From NCBI GenBank assembly GCA_951799425.1, contig OX637394.1, forward strand, positions 36,864,001 through 36,928,000: 64,000 bases of DNA. The letters are read 5' to 3'. This document shows, piece after piece, positions 46,943 to 59,234 of this stretch (position 1 is its first letter; each line of letters begins with the position of its first letter). A program made the position numbers and the translations under genes. Below the pieces are notes generated by a model that made no database searches, was not told where the DNA came from, and worked only from the letters and a program-made list of their open reading frames with translations. This DNA comes from Ilex aquifolium. Its lineage: Eukaryota > Streptophyta > Magnoliopsida > Aquifoliales > Aquifoliaceae.

Positions 46943-48478
46943 GGTGTTCAATATTCTAATATTTGAATATTCTGAATTTGAGTTAATAAATAAGATCAAT
47001 TGTAGAAAGAAAATGATCTGCAAAAAAAAGGTAAGAAGTCTTAAATATGTGAAATAGAAAGAGACTATCCAAAATATTTATGAATAGAAAATCAATATAC
47101 ATAAATCTATAGAGAGAAAGGATGTTAAACCTTGAACTGATATGGTGAATGGGTTAAGCTTCAAAACATGAGAAGGACCGCAAACTATTGTTTATTAACT
47201 TAATATCATAATAGAGTGAACCTCAATGGCCAAGCAGAAGTAGTTGTCGATATCAAACAATTGCAATTCTAGACCTTGAGAGAAAGGGGCTAAGAAAAGC
47301 ACAAAAAATATCAATTAATTATTTACATACTTGTAATAACCACTATAAGATTGCCTTAATATAGAACTTGACTTAGTTCTATATATGAAGTACAATCAAA
47401 ATTTTAACAGTTCGGATTGGCATCAAAGCGCTATGATATATTAATTTATTGCATGTTTAGATATGGATCCTCTTTGGATCATCAAATAAATTGCCTTGAC
47501 TATATCTTCTACAATATCAATTTAGTATGTTCTCAGTTTTGTTTAAATTATGAACTTGCAATCAGTTATTCTTTACTAACTCATTATTTAAGCCGATATA
47601 AATTCTGCAAACGGAGATATTAGGATAAATTTATTTACACACATAACAATCCATTTCAAAATCAAACTAGTTTTAAGAATTATAATTTGGTATAATTTAA
47701 TACAAGATTTACTTAATGCATAGCTGTCATTTTATGAAATAGTTTCAATAACTTATGTTTGGTGATTTGTAAGCATTAAATCAGCTTTGGAATAATGTAA
47801 TAAATTAAAATATAAATATAATTTAAACTAAATTTTGGTAAATCACAAGTATTCGTGTACACGAGCATTGTACGTGCAGTTAGCGTGCAGAGATTTCATA
47901 CCTAAACGAACAAAGTGCATCACTAATAACATTCGTTATGCAACATTTTTGTTCAAGCTCGTAAATCACTAAAATCATGTGCTCCCTATTATCTTCCATA
48001 AAATCAAATACTATTTTACTTTTGAATGTCGCTTCACAATTAATTTTTTTCATGTCAACAACTAATTTTTTCCTCATCAATCACTCACTAAATCCACTTT
48101 CTCCCTATCGTTACCCGTCAAATGATTCATCTTATTGTCCTTATCTCATTTTTTTTCTTAGGACATCACCCTTATCTCTCATATTTTGTCTTAGGACATC
48201 ACCTTTTTCTCTCATCACCGCCTCATTATTCACCAGATTTCCACATCAACCATTAATTCATCTTCCACCTAGGGTATTTTCACATCCTTCTAACTCACCT
48301 TATTGTCCCCTACAACTCTTTACCCTCTAAATATTTAAATTCTTAAAAACTTCATTACTGAATACCTCATTCTAAGACCTTGTGACCCATTTTTTACCTT
48401 ACATCCCCTGCATATTCCAATTGTCGCTTCATCACAAAGGCAAATTCACGCTTATTTCCCCTATGTATTGTAACACCC
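46943..48478. repeat. Host ~2.2 kb repeat, copy 4, first part
   Basis: Starts TTCAATATTCTAATATTTGAATATTC as copies 2 and 3, in pieces; contains the coding-like block 47880-48080 (minus). Interrupted at TGTAT by solo LTR E. Confidence 0.8.
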
Positions 48479-50898
48479 CGTATTTTTCTTTTATAGATAT
48501 GTATATAGACATATATAGTAAATAATTGTTGTAAAAACATGGATATGAGTAGTGACGATAGGAATAAAAACTAGAGATGCGAATTGATTGGGAAGTTAAG
48601 CTTCGAAGATGTTTAAACTTGGAAAGGGTTAATAGACAAGTTTCTAAAGGTTTTTAGGTCAAAATAAGGTTTCCATTGAGTCCGGAAGGTCGAAAAACCT
48701 TGGGAGAGGTAATATGGGGTGTATTAGAAGTTAGGAAGTATTTTGGAGTTAAAACACATTTTAGAGAAAATTTGGGTATAAAGGATTTTGGACACTGTCT
48801 ACTATTTCGATCATAACTTTTTATTCTTAATTTCAAATGACCTGAAATTTTGACAGTAGATAGTAGACATCTAGGGCTACAAAAGTGTATCTCATGAATA
48901 TTTTCCAATTCGACCTCTAAATGGGTCAAAAATGCACTGTAAGTGGAAGTAGAAAATCTGGGTAGTGACTACCGGTAGCCAAAATCAGCTACCGGTAGCC
49001 AATGGTCCAGTGTGTCCGAGCTACCGGTAGCCACTGTAAAAATCCGAATTTTTTTAGTTCGCGAACCCTCGATTTTTCCTCCACTATAAATACATTTTGT
49101 CACCTCCTTAGCCTTCATTACACCACTCCAAACCCTAGATAGCTTGAGAGGAGAAGAGAGGAAGAGAAAAACACATCCAAGAGAGAGATTTACATCATTT
49201 GTGAAGATCAAACCCTAGATTTCTCAAAAATCTCACTTCCCCACCCATTTCTTTTCTTCTATTCTTCAATCACTCTCACCCAAATCTCTTGAAACCCTAG
49301 GAGGACGAAATTAAGAGGAAAAAAGAAGGAGAATAGGAAGATTTTGAAGCTTGAGTCTTAGATTGAAGCTACAACTAAGAGGTAGGGGATTTCTTCCTAT
49401 GTTCTTACATTGAGGCTAGGGCTACATTATATGTATTCTTTTGGTTTAAAATCATATGTACTTGCTATTAAATACATGATTCTTGTTCCTCTTGAAATAA
49501 ATGTCATGTTTTGAACATTGTGATGGTTGGGTAACTATTAAATTTCTCCTTTTCATCTTCAAACCTTGGTTTTAAAGAGAAATGGACTTTTCCCTCTATT
49601 TTTCCTTGGTATTGCTTTCAAAACTTTAGTGTTTGATATTGTACACCAAAATGTTACTTATGATGATCTCTTGCTCATTTTCTTCCATCATATTATGAAA
49701 CATTATATTAGAAATTGTGGAATTTGGTAATTCCTTGAAATGTTGATGAATTGAGAATATGTTGGTTTTCTCAATTGTATGATTGTTGTGAGGGACTTGG
49801 ATTGCCTTCGAGAGATGCCGTAGAGTGTTAGAGGTTAGTCTACCCCAGTGGGGGTGAGATGGTTTCCTAGCACTTGTAGTGGGTTGTCATTTGGTAATGA
49901 AACCACTATTGTTCACTGGAGTTCGAACAAGGGATAATATACTTTTCCTAGGAAGGGACTCGTCACTGCCATTGGGATGGTAGACGCCCTTTCCTATAGT
50001 GCTTGTGATTATGATGTAAATAGGTGGACTAGGTATAATCGTTGGGTAGATTCATGAGAAGCAATCAACATACATGGTACGGGGATGAATCAATATACAT
50101 GAGATTATGAGATTATTATTATTGTTACGGAATGGTTTCCAACAAGAGCTTGTGGAGGTATGGGACTCCACAAGAACTTGTTGGAAACGGGGATGGTGGT
50201 TAATGATGACTTGGTTTTACTGTCCATTTAAATTATTGTGAATACGTAAACCTGAGATCTATTTAAAATGTCCTGTTTTTACTTCAAAATTCATATATGC
50301 TATTTGTGAAAATGAGACCGAACTGTTTTAATATAATTTTCTAAACCTTGTTTGAGTTTGGGAAGATTCATATATGCTATTCGTGCTCATCCCCTACAAT
50401 TAACATTTTTCAGATTATGCTATCGAGGAGGAGCTTGGCATTAATGAGCCGGGCCTTGGGGACGCCTCATTGGAGGGGTACCTAGATCCTGAGTAGGACA
50501 TCTAGAGATGTAGCTTATTTTTGTTATAGACTAGGAGATTTATTTCTGAACAATGTAAAGTCTAGATTCTTTTGGAATTCCGCTGTGATATATTCATGTA
50601 ATTCTTTTGGGAATGTAATTGCCATACTTGGCCTATTCTTTTGGGATAACATTATGGATAGTATAGATGGTAAATGGAATTTTATTGTTATTGGATGGTT
50701 AAATGGACCCTGTGTGGTCAAGTTAATATAATTGCACAGGTTGTGTTTTTGGGTAGAACTTCCCGTACAAAGGAGACTCTGCCCAAATTTTGTTAAATCT
50801 AGGATGTTTCTTATTTGATGGATATATAGTTAGTTGCTCTCATGCTATGAATGGGTTTAGAATGTAATGCCGTCCAGGGTGGTATTTGGGGCGTTACA
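48479..50898 (+). mobile_element. Solo LTR E (family C)
   Basis: 2420 bp, TGTAACACCCCG..GGGGCGTTACA, flanked by TGTAT (48474-48478, 50899-50903). It shares CTACCGGTAG palindromes (48968, 48989 and 49021 regions), TATAAA at 49085, donor AG/GTAGGGG at 49382, the hairpin 49825-49873 and the peptide frame with element C's LTR, but is clearly diverged from it. No internal region remains. Confidence 0.92.
50413..50505 (+). other. Putative LTR 3' exon, 30-codon peptide (E, with internal stop)
   Basis: After TTTTTCAG; begins DYAIEEELGI, ends EGYLDPE-stop-DI where C has Trp (TGG to TAG); aligned TAG at 50503-50505. Confidence 0.5.
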
Positions 50899-51244
50899 TG
50901 TATCGAAGAAACTAAAGTCTCATCTGATACTGTATCGTCTTCCATTGGAAACACAAATCAAGCAACAAATCTACAACCACATAATCATAAAAGATTAAAC
51001 TTGAACCTTTTACGATTACAAATAAAACTAGAACCCAGACAGAAGCCTAGGATCTCCAGATTGAAATTCATATCAACACAACCTCAACAAAGGATGATAT
51101 ATAGGTATATATTTAATCGCATTTCAAGTGTTGATTTCTAGGGAATCCAATTGAAAATCACATTCAGAGAGACAAGAAAAATAGGTTTCTGATGAGATAT
51201 AAGAGCAGATGATGTTCTTGTACAGTTGGGGGAGAGACAAAGAC
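50899..51244. repeat. Host ~2.2 kb repeat, copy 4, second part
   Basis: Continues 48478 and matches 46226-46565; ends at AAGAC where the copia LTR begins. Confidence 0.78.
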
Positions 51245-51760
51245 TATTAGAAGACTTCACTGATTTCATGACTCTAGGAGTTATCTTTATCTTCACAGAT
51301 TTTTATCTCTTGCTTTAGTTAGTATTCTAATAGTTCTATGCAATGTTATCAGAATCGGACTGGTCATCGAACCGACAGAGAGATCGGGTCAATGGTTCAC
51401 TGGTTCAACTGGTCGAATCGATTGTGTAATAAAAAAATAAAAAAATTATAAAAATAATAATTTAGCTAAAAAAATATAAAATATATCCATAAGACATAAA
51501 ATTTACTATAAAATTAACACCATTAACACATAATCCTATATAACCAAAAAAAAAGTAAAATAATAACAAGAGTAATAAAAATAAAAGACATTAGAAATTT
51601 TTTTTCATTATATAAAAGTTGGTGTAGACTAATAGGAACTAGGAAAAGACAAGATGGTCTCTGCCTTTTTGCCTTCTCGAGACAAATAAATGACAAAAAG
51701 CACTATCAAGGCTACTGTTCATGTTCAGAAAAAGAAAAAAGAAAAAAGGAGGGGTTATTT

Positions 51761-54494
51761 TGTGACGCCCCAAAATCCGGGGGTCCATTGATTACCCATC
51801 AACCCGCGGAATACCCCTGGATACCGAGAAACTCGATATCACGCCGTTATACCCCATTTACCGGGGTCCTTAATTTAACAAAAATTCGGGCAGAGTCTCC
51901 TTTGTACGGGGAGCTCTACCCAAAACACAACCTGTGCAATACACATTCACATGACCCATCCGAGGCCCAATATAAAATAATGACCACACAGGGTCCATTT
52001 ATCCATACTTTTGACGCCCCTAAAACTGGGGTTCCTAAATTGATGTGTGAAGTGTGACATTGAATTGTAAAAGTGTAACATGGCCTGTAAAAGTGTAACC
52101 TTGCCATGTAAAAGTGTAACATTTCCATGTAAAAGTGTAACATGGCCTGTAAAAGTGTAACATTGCCATGTAAAAGTGTAACATATAAACACATCACACC
52201 TATGCATCAAAAATAATTAATATAAGTTTAAATTCCAACCCTTTTACATACATTACATGCCAAAATTTAATTACAAGCCTAGTTTTACACAAAAAAATGG
52301 ATTGAAAGCCACAAGTTGGCTTTTCTTCCTCCTCAAGTGCCCGAGTGAGTGCCGTTCGTCGGCATAAAACCCTCACCTGAAATGTTTTCCCGTATAGGGT
52401 GAGCCAACACCCAGTAGAGTATATCCTACAGAGGCTACTCCCCACCTAAGTGCATATGCAATGTTTACATACAACATTTATTCTCATCAACATTCCAAGT
52501 AAGAATATGCAACTCTATATTGGAATTTAGCATGCCATGCTATGAAATGAGATGTGACTCACTCATGCAATTTTAACCCGAGTCCTCACCGACTCCCACA
52601 ACACAATGCAATGTCAATGTGTAATGAATCCGTCAATTGACGAAAATACATCCAATGATCACTTTGAATAAAAATCATGTGTTTTATAAATAAGACCATT
52701 ATTGGATGGTACTCATTAAATGAGTATTTTATAAATCAAAATCTTGTGACTTGTTGGGCAACGGATTTTGGTATCTCAACCTCCGGTTCCGTAAACACCA
52801 GCACTTTTCTGGAATTTCACCGCCGGCAAAGCGCCTGAACCATGTGACCGGGCTTTGCACCCGAGGGAGAGTCTAGCCCTGCTTGCTATACCCGACACAA
52901 GTTTTTCCATGCATGCAACCGTGCGACTCAGTAGGATAATCAATCCCACTTTCCCGAGCCCACCCTTCAATCACCAAACAAGGTGTTTGAATGAACCATG
53001 CCCAAACACACACACACACACCCACACTCATACCTAAGCCCATGAAATGGATGCCTCCGTGCAAATACAATGTAATGTGTCATTGCATATCAATGTCATG
53101 CCTCATATGTAATGAATGCCATATGAACCATTTAAATCATAACAATCCAATTCCATGGCAAATCATATCCTAAGCATATAATTTCCACAATTTATCACAT
53201 AACTCAATTCCATGACAAATTATATCACATGCATACAATTTCCATGATCATCATAATCCTAATATATCATAAAGCATATATCAATCTACCCATTTCCAAT
53301 TGTAAATCACACACTAAGCATATGATTTCAATTTTCCCAAAATAGCAACTTTGGTCATTCAAGACATTCTATCAAACACCTTCAAAGCAACCCATCATGT
53401 TATCACACAAAATTGTCCACATAACGGCCCTTATATAAGCCACAAAACAGCCCCTATATAAGCCACCAAAACAGCCCCTACATAGGCTATAAAACCAACT
53501 TCTATATAGGCCATAATTTAGCCACAAAAGAGGTCATGTAACAGCCCCTAATTCAGCCACTTAACCATGCATAAAACAGCCCCTTATTCAGGCACTAAAC
53601 AGCCCACAATTCAGCCATAAAAGAGGTCATGTAACAGCCCCTAATTCAGCCCCTTAAACAGGCATGTAACAGCCCCTAATTCAGCCCTTTAACCATGCAT
53701 AAAACAAGCATAAAACAGTCATGTTTCAGCCATATTTCAGCCACCAAAAACAGCCCCTTAAGGTAGGAGTAAAACCAAAGTAGGAAGAACCCTACCTCTT
53801 GTAGCGTGTAGGAAGTGGTAGAACTTCCAAAAACATCCAAAACAAGCCCAAAACTCACGATTTCCCCAAAGCCTCCTCCCGGATCTTTGGTGAAATCCTT
53901 CGTTCTTGGTACGTAGACGTAGCCCTCGTCGACGTGATCAACTTTCTCTCTTGGCTCGACGGAATCCGACCGAAGGAACTCCGAGAATCGGCGGAAGAAA
54001 ACTTGAAAACCCACTTTCTCTCCTCTCTTCCTCTCCAACGTGTGAGACCAGCTGAGTTGGGAGATATTTCTGCTGAAATATCTCAATTAAGTCCCTATTT
54101 ATAATTTTAGAATGTGCGGTCCACAACGCACCGCATATTTTCGACTTCCGGGTCCGTTTTTCGTCCCGAAACAATTCATTATACCTCGGATTAAGTTCAA
54201 ATTAATTTTATTTGAACTTTAACTTAATTTTAAGGAAATTTTATAAAATCCATTACTGGGGACCTTTAAAATGAAATTTGTCACGCAGTCGTCTCGAACA
54301 ACGTGTAAAAATCTGACTATCTCAGAATTCGACGAAATTTGACAGGGTGACTAGATTCCGCGATACGAATCCAACGGCGAACTCCGTTTCCTCATCCGAG
54401 GTCTAGAGCATGAGTATTTCAAATCACCATTATGATGGCAAATGACCATTTTGCCCTTATTCACAAAAAAATTCAAAATTTCCCGGGTTTTACA
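51761..54494 (-). repeat. Element F 3' LTR
   Basis: 2734 bp. Contains a 20-bp tandem repeat GTAAAAGTGTAACATnnCCAT (52066-52182), a (CA)n run at 53005, a minisatellite of CAGCCCCTAATTCAGCC type (53440-53760), donor GT at 53794-53795 (minus) and the short peptide frame at 52333-52376. Confidence 0.92.
52333..52376 (-). other. Putative LTR 3' exon, short peptide form (F, 3' LTR)
   Basis: After ACATTTCAG on the minus strand, phase 1: EGFMPTNGTHSGT then TGA (52335-52333). Aligned with the solo-LTR peptide by the P-x-[DN]-G-[ST] core. Confidence 0.4.
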
Positions 54495-54532
54495 TTCTTC
54501 CCCCCTTAAAAGAATTTCGTCCCCGAAATTTA
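54495..54532 (-). promoter_or_regulatory. Polypurine tract and palindrome (F)
   Basis: Minus strand AATTTCG-gggA-CGAAATT (54530-54513) then TTTTAAGGGGGGAAGAA next to the LTR: same layout as in the other families with a different stem. Confidence 0.8.
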
Positions 54533-54588
54533 CATACACATACACATGTAACCGCATGCATATGCTACAGTCATGTAATAGTAAATGA

Positions 54589-57500
54589 CTATAAAAACGT
54601 ACATCTATCCTCAAACAAGAAAGGATAATTGGCACGTATAGTGTTCTCGCGCTCCCACGTCGCCTCTTCCACTTCTCGGTGCTGCCACAACACCTTCACT
54701 AGCCTCACGGTCTTGCCTCGCAAAACCTGATCTTGGCTATCCATGATACGCACCGGTCCCTCCTCGAAGGTCCCATCCGCATCAACAACAAGCTCGCCCC
54801 AATCCACCACATGAGTCGGATCTGGGGTGTATTTCCGGAGCATAGAGACATGGAACACCGCGTGAACACTCGATAAATCTGACAGTAACGCCAACCGGTA
54901 AGCGATTGTACCAACCCTCTCAAGTATCTCAAAGGGCCCGATATACCTCGGTGACAACTTTCCTCGCTTGCCGAACCTGACCACTTCTCTCGTAGGCATC
55001 ACCTTCAAGAAGACATGATCTCCCACCTCAAACTCTAGAGGTCGTCGCCGTCTATCGGCGTAGCTCTTCTGTCGGCTCTGAGCCGTGAGAAGACGCTTCC
55101 GTATCAAGCCCACCTTCTCTGAGGTGTCCCTAACCAAGTCCGGACCCATAGAAGGTCTCTCTCCAACCTCTGTCCAACAAACCGGAGATCGACATGGCCT
55201 CCCATATAGTGCCTCATAAGGTGCCATTTGTATACTCGCCTGATAACTATTGTTATAGGCGAACTCCACCAAGGGAAAATGATCTTCCCAACTACCCTTG
55301 AGATCTAGGACGCATGCCCGCAGCATGTCCTCTAAGGTCTGGATAGTCCTCTCAGACTGACCGTCCGTCTGGGGATGAAAAGCAGTGCTCATCATCAGCT
55401 GTGTCCCCATGGCTCGTTGGAAACTCTCCCAAAAATGAGCTGTAAACCTGGGATCCCGATCCGATACTATAGATACGGGTACCCCATGCAACCGGACAAT
55501 TTCCCGTATATATAACTTGCAGAATTCCTCCAGTGTGAAGGTCATTCGCACTGCCAAAAAGTGTGCCAACTTAGTAAGCCGGTCCACTACCACCCATACC
55601 GCGTCATGTCCCTGCGATGTCCGTGGCAAGTGGATCACAAAATCCATCGTGATATGCTCCCATTCCACTCAGCTACCTCCAAAGGCTGGAGTAATCCTGC
55701 TGGTCTCTGGTGCTCAGCCTTAACTTGTTGACAGGTGAGACAGCGTCTGACAAAATCTCCAACATCTCTCTTCATCCCGCTCCAATAATACTGGCGACGA
55801 AGATCATGATACATCTTCGTACCACCTGTGTGCACAGCAAATCGGGAACAATGAAACTCTTTGAGAATCTCCTCTCTGAGCTCCGCAGACAGGGGAACCA
55901 CAATCCGTCCCCTGAACCGAAGACTACCATCTGTGTGAATGGCCTAGCCTTCATCACCCGTACCCAATCGTACTCGGTCCCTGATGGACACTAACTCAGT
56001 ATCTTATCCCTGGGACTCAATAACCCTGCTCATTAGGGAAGGTGTAGCCACAAAGCTCCCCAAAGTACCCTGAATATAATCAGCGTAATGTAGCCCGAAC
56101 TGTCCCACAGTCTCGAGCATCTGCCACTCTCGGGAAGCCACACTAGCCACAACTCCCCGTGACTTTCGGCTGAGTGCATCAGCCACCACATTTACCTTAC
56201 CGGGATGGTAATGCAACATGAAATCGTAGTCCTCGAGGTACTCCATCCACCTGCGTTGCCTCATGTTGAGGTCCCGCTGTGTAAAAATTTACTTCAGACT
56301 CTTGTGGTCCGAAAACACTTCAAACTGCTGGCCATACAGGTAGTGATGCCAAGCCTTCAAGGCAAAGACAATGGCCGCCAATTCCATGTCATGTGTGGGG
56401 TAATTCTGCTCGTGGTTCTTTAACTGCCGAGAACCATAACCCACCACCCTCCCGGACTGCATCAAGACACATCCCAGTCCGTCCTTCGAGACATCACAAT
56501 AAACTGTGTACATCTGTCCCCTTTCCGGGACTATCAAGATAGGAGGTGAAGTAAGTCTCCTCTTTAACTCCTGGAATGCCTTCTCGCAAGAATCATTCCA
56601 CTCGAACTTGATCTCTTTCCGAGTCAACCTAGTCATAGGTGCAGACAGCCAAGAGAAATCCTCAATAAACCGCCGGTAATACCCTGCCAATCCCAAGAAA
56701 CTGCGTATCTCGAAGACTGACTTCCGTCTCTCCCAATTCATAACTGCCTCGACCTTCTCCGGATCCACAGATACACCCGAAGCCGACACTACATGCCCCA
56801 AGAATTTCACCTCAGTCAGCCAAAATTCACACTTGCTGAATTTGGCGTACAACTGGTGGTCTCTCAAGACCTGGAGAACAATCCTCAAGTGACCCTCATG
56901 CTCCTCCTCAGACTTGGAGTAGATCAAGATATCGTCAACAAATACTACAACAAATTGATCAAGGTAGGGTTGAAACACCCTATGCATGAGATCCATGAAT
57001 GCCGCCAGAGCATTCGTCAATCCGAAAGGCATCACTGTGAACTCGAAATGCCCATACCGCGTCCGAAACGCCGTCTTAGGGATATCTGTCTCCCTAACCC
57101 TCAACTGATGGTAACCGGTGTGGAGATCTATCTTGGAGTAGACCCGTGCCCCTCTCAGCTGATCAAACAAGTCATCAATCCTCGGCAAAGGGTACCTATG
57201 CTTGATAGTAACCCTATTCAACTGCCGGTAATCTATGCATAGTCGAAGGGTTTTGTCCTTCTTCTTCGCAAATAACACCGGAGCGCCCCAAGGTGAGGTA
57301 CTCGGTCTAATGAACCCCCTGTCCAACAATTCCTGTAATTGGACCTTGAGTTCTTGCAACTCAGCAGGCGCCATCCTATGTGGAGTCATAGAGATGGACG
57401 ATGTACCGGGGTGCAACTCTATAATGAAGTCTACATCCCTATGTGGAGGTAATCCCGGTAGTTCATCTGGAAAAACATCCTCATAATCACATACAACCCG

Positions 57501-58259
57501 AGGTAGACCCAACTCTTGTCTCGCCTCGTCCTCCAAGGTAAGGCTTGCTAGCCAACCCATCAACTGCCCGTGCCATCTAGAGTCGTACACGGCTTGGGGT
57601 AAAACATCGTGCTTATCCCCCTGAAACATGAAACAAACCCCATCCGGTGTGTAAGCAGTGACCCGCTTCCGATCACAATCTATGACGACTCGGTGTGCCG
57701 CCAACCAATCCATCCCAAGGATTACATCGAACTCCGACATGTCCATGACCCGAAGGTCCACGGTGAGTAGAATCCCTGAGATCTCTAACTCACACCCCCG
57801 ACATATCTGATCAACCTTCACCCTAGCACCTAGGAGAGAACTCACGTGCAATGGCTCTTCTAAGGTCTCAACCTCTAAGCCCAAATCTTTCACACAAGAT
57901 ACAACAATAAATGAATGCGATGCACCAGAATCAAACAATACTCTAGCCCATAAGCGGGAAAGTAGAAATGTACCCTATATCACCGACGGATCTGCCGGCT
58001 CAGTCTGTGGTATCATGGTGTAGACACGCCCTTGAGTCCCTGAAGTCCCGGCTTGTGAGCCCTGGCCTCGTCCCCGACCCATGCCTTGGCCCATCTGGCC
58101 AGCTTGCGGTGTCCCCGTACGTGAAGTGGTAGGGCCTTGTGCAGCACCCTGGTACTGATACTGACTCCCCCGGCCCATGGTAGGGTAGTGAGGAGTATAC
58201 TGGGTCTGTGGTTGCCCCACCGAAGTTTGGGACTGTGACGATCCGTAGCTTTGGGATCC
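54589..58259 (-). pseudogene. pol: Element F pol: PR-RT-RH-IN-chromodomain (broken)
   Basis: Same frame as gag down to ~55650. Motifs in order: protease FDSGASHSF near 57935; [11 protein letters not shown] near 56930; RNase [12 protein letters not shown] near 56490; integrase HHCC region with CLTCQQVK near 55730; then, in another frame from 55668, MDFVIHLP, VSDRDPRF, DGQSER (DDE), GPF module and chromodomain VRIMDSQDQVLRGKT .. VKVLWQHREVEEATWERE, stop near 54589. Breaks: TAG at 57975, TAA at 56289 (Tyr in relatives), TAA at 56004, further stops near 55950-55980, and a one-base loss near 55655. Compared with B, RT and integrase are intact in motif but split over several frames. Confidence 0.92.
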
Positions 58260-59234
58260 TTACCGCTGAGGACAATCCCGCTTCATATGCCCCGGTTGGT
58301 GGCAATGATAGCAAGTCTGTTGCCCTGCTTGAAAAGGAGGCCTCTGATTTCTCCCGCCTCGGAAGGACTGACCTTGGCCTTGGCGTTTATAGCCACGGCC
58401 CTGCCCTTGATGCCCCTGCGGAGCAGAAGTTCTTTGCTTCTTCCCCGCACTAGAAGAAAAGGATTGACCCTCCTTCTTCTTGTCTTTACCACCCGCTTCT
58501 CGGATGTTCCTTGCATCATCAACCTCTCTCTCAATGGCCATAGCTGTCGTTACCATTGTGTCCAAGTCTTGCAGAAGGAGACCCACAATTTTTCCCCGAA
58601 TGGATAACTTCAAGCCATCCTCAAACTTACGTACTTTGGCCATGTCTGTGGCCACATAATCGTCGGCGAAACGGGCTAATTCAGTGAACTTAGCCACGTA
58701 TTCCATCACCGTCATCGTTCTCTGTCTCAAGTCTAAGAACTCACGGGCCTTTGCATGTCGAGCAGCCGCCGGGAAGTACTTACCCATGAAGAGTTCCTTG
58801 AACTCTGCCCATGTCATTATCCCCAAGTTCCTTGAGGTCTTGATCCAATCCCACCACACTTGGGATTCTCCCTCTAGTTGAAAAGAAGATAGGGTTATCT
58901 TCGTAGCATCGGAGGTAATCTCCATTGCCCCTAAGACCTTGTCTACTTGCCGAAACCAATGATCAGCTACCATCGGGTCCGCCCCTCCCATGAAGATCGG
59001 AGGCTGATGTGCCTTGAACTTCTGGAGATGACTTGAGCCTCCTTGGCCCACATTTGCACTAGTCTGTGCAATAGTAGCAGCTGTAGCACTGGCCAGTGCA
59101 ATGGTAGCAGCCGCAGTACCAATAGCCTCTATGAAGGCTTGTTGGTCAAAGACCGGTGGTGGTAGTTGGTTGTTCCGTCCACCGCCTCGGCCTCGGCCTC
59201 GGCCGCGTCCTCTTCCTCTTCCTCTATTTTCCAT
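58260..59234 (-). pseudogene. gag: Element F gag
   Basis: ATG at 59234 gives MENRGRGRGRGRGRGRGGGR, an Arg-Gly head like those of A, B and D, then an Ala/Thr-rich stretch. The capsid-like core includes WWDWIK, FMGKYFP, EFLDLRQ, EYVAKFTELARFADDY, and a zinc knuckle CYHCHQPGHMKRDC near the end. The frame closes with TAA at 58260, most likely from CAA because the frame continues open for 95 further codons (Gln-rich linker) before TAG at 57975. 324 residues are intact, the best gag in the window. Confidence 0.92.

Noticed and set aside
53676..54174. 136- and 78-residue minus-strand frames in F's LTR, repeated at 61518-62016
   Set aside because: They span the TATA/leader/donor region of the LTR; present in both LTRs because LTRs are copies, and no protein family was recognised.
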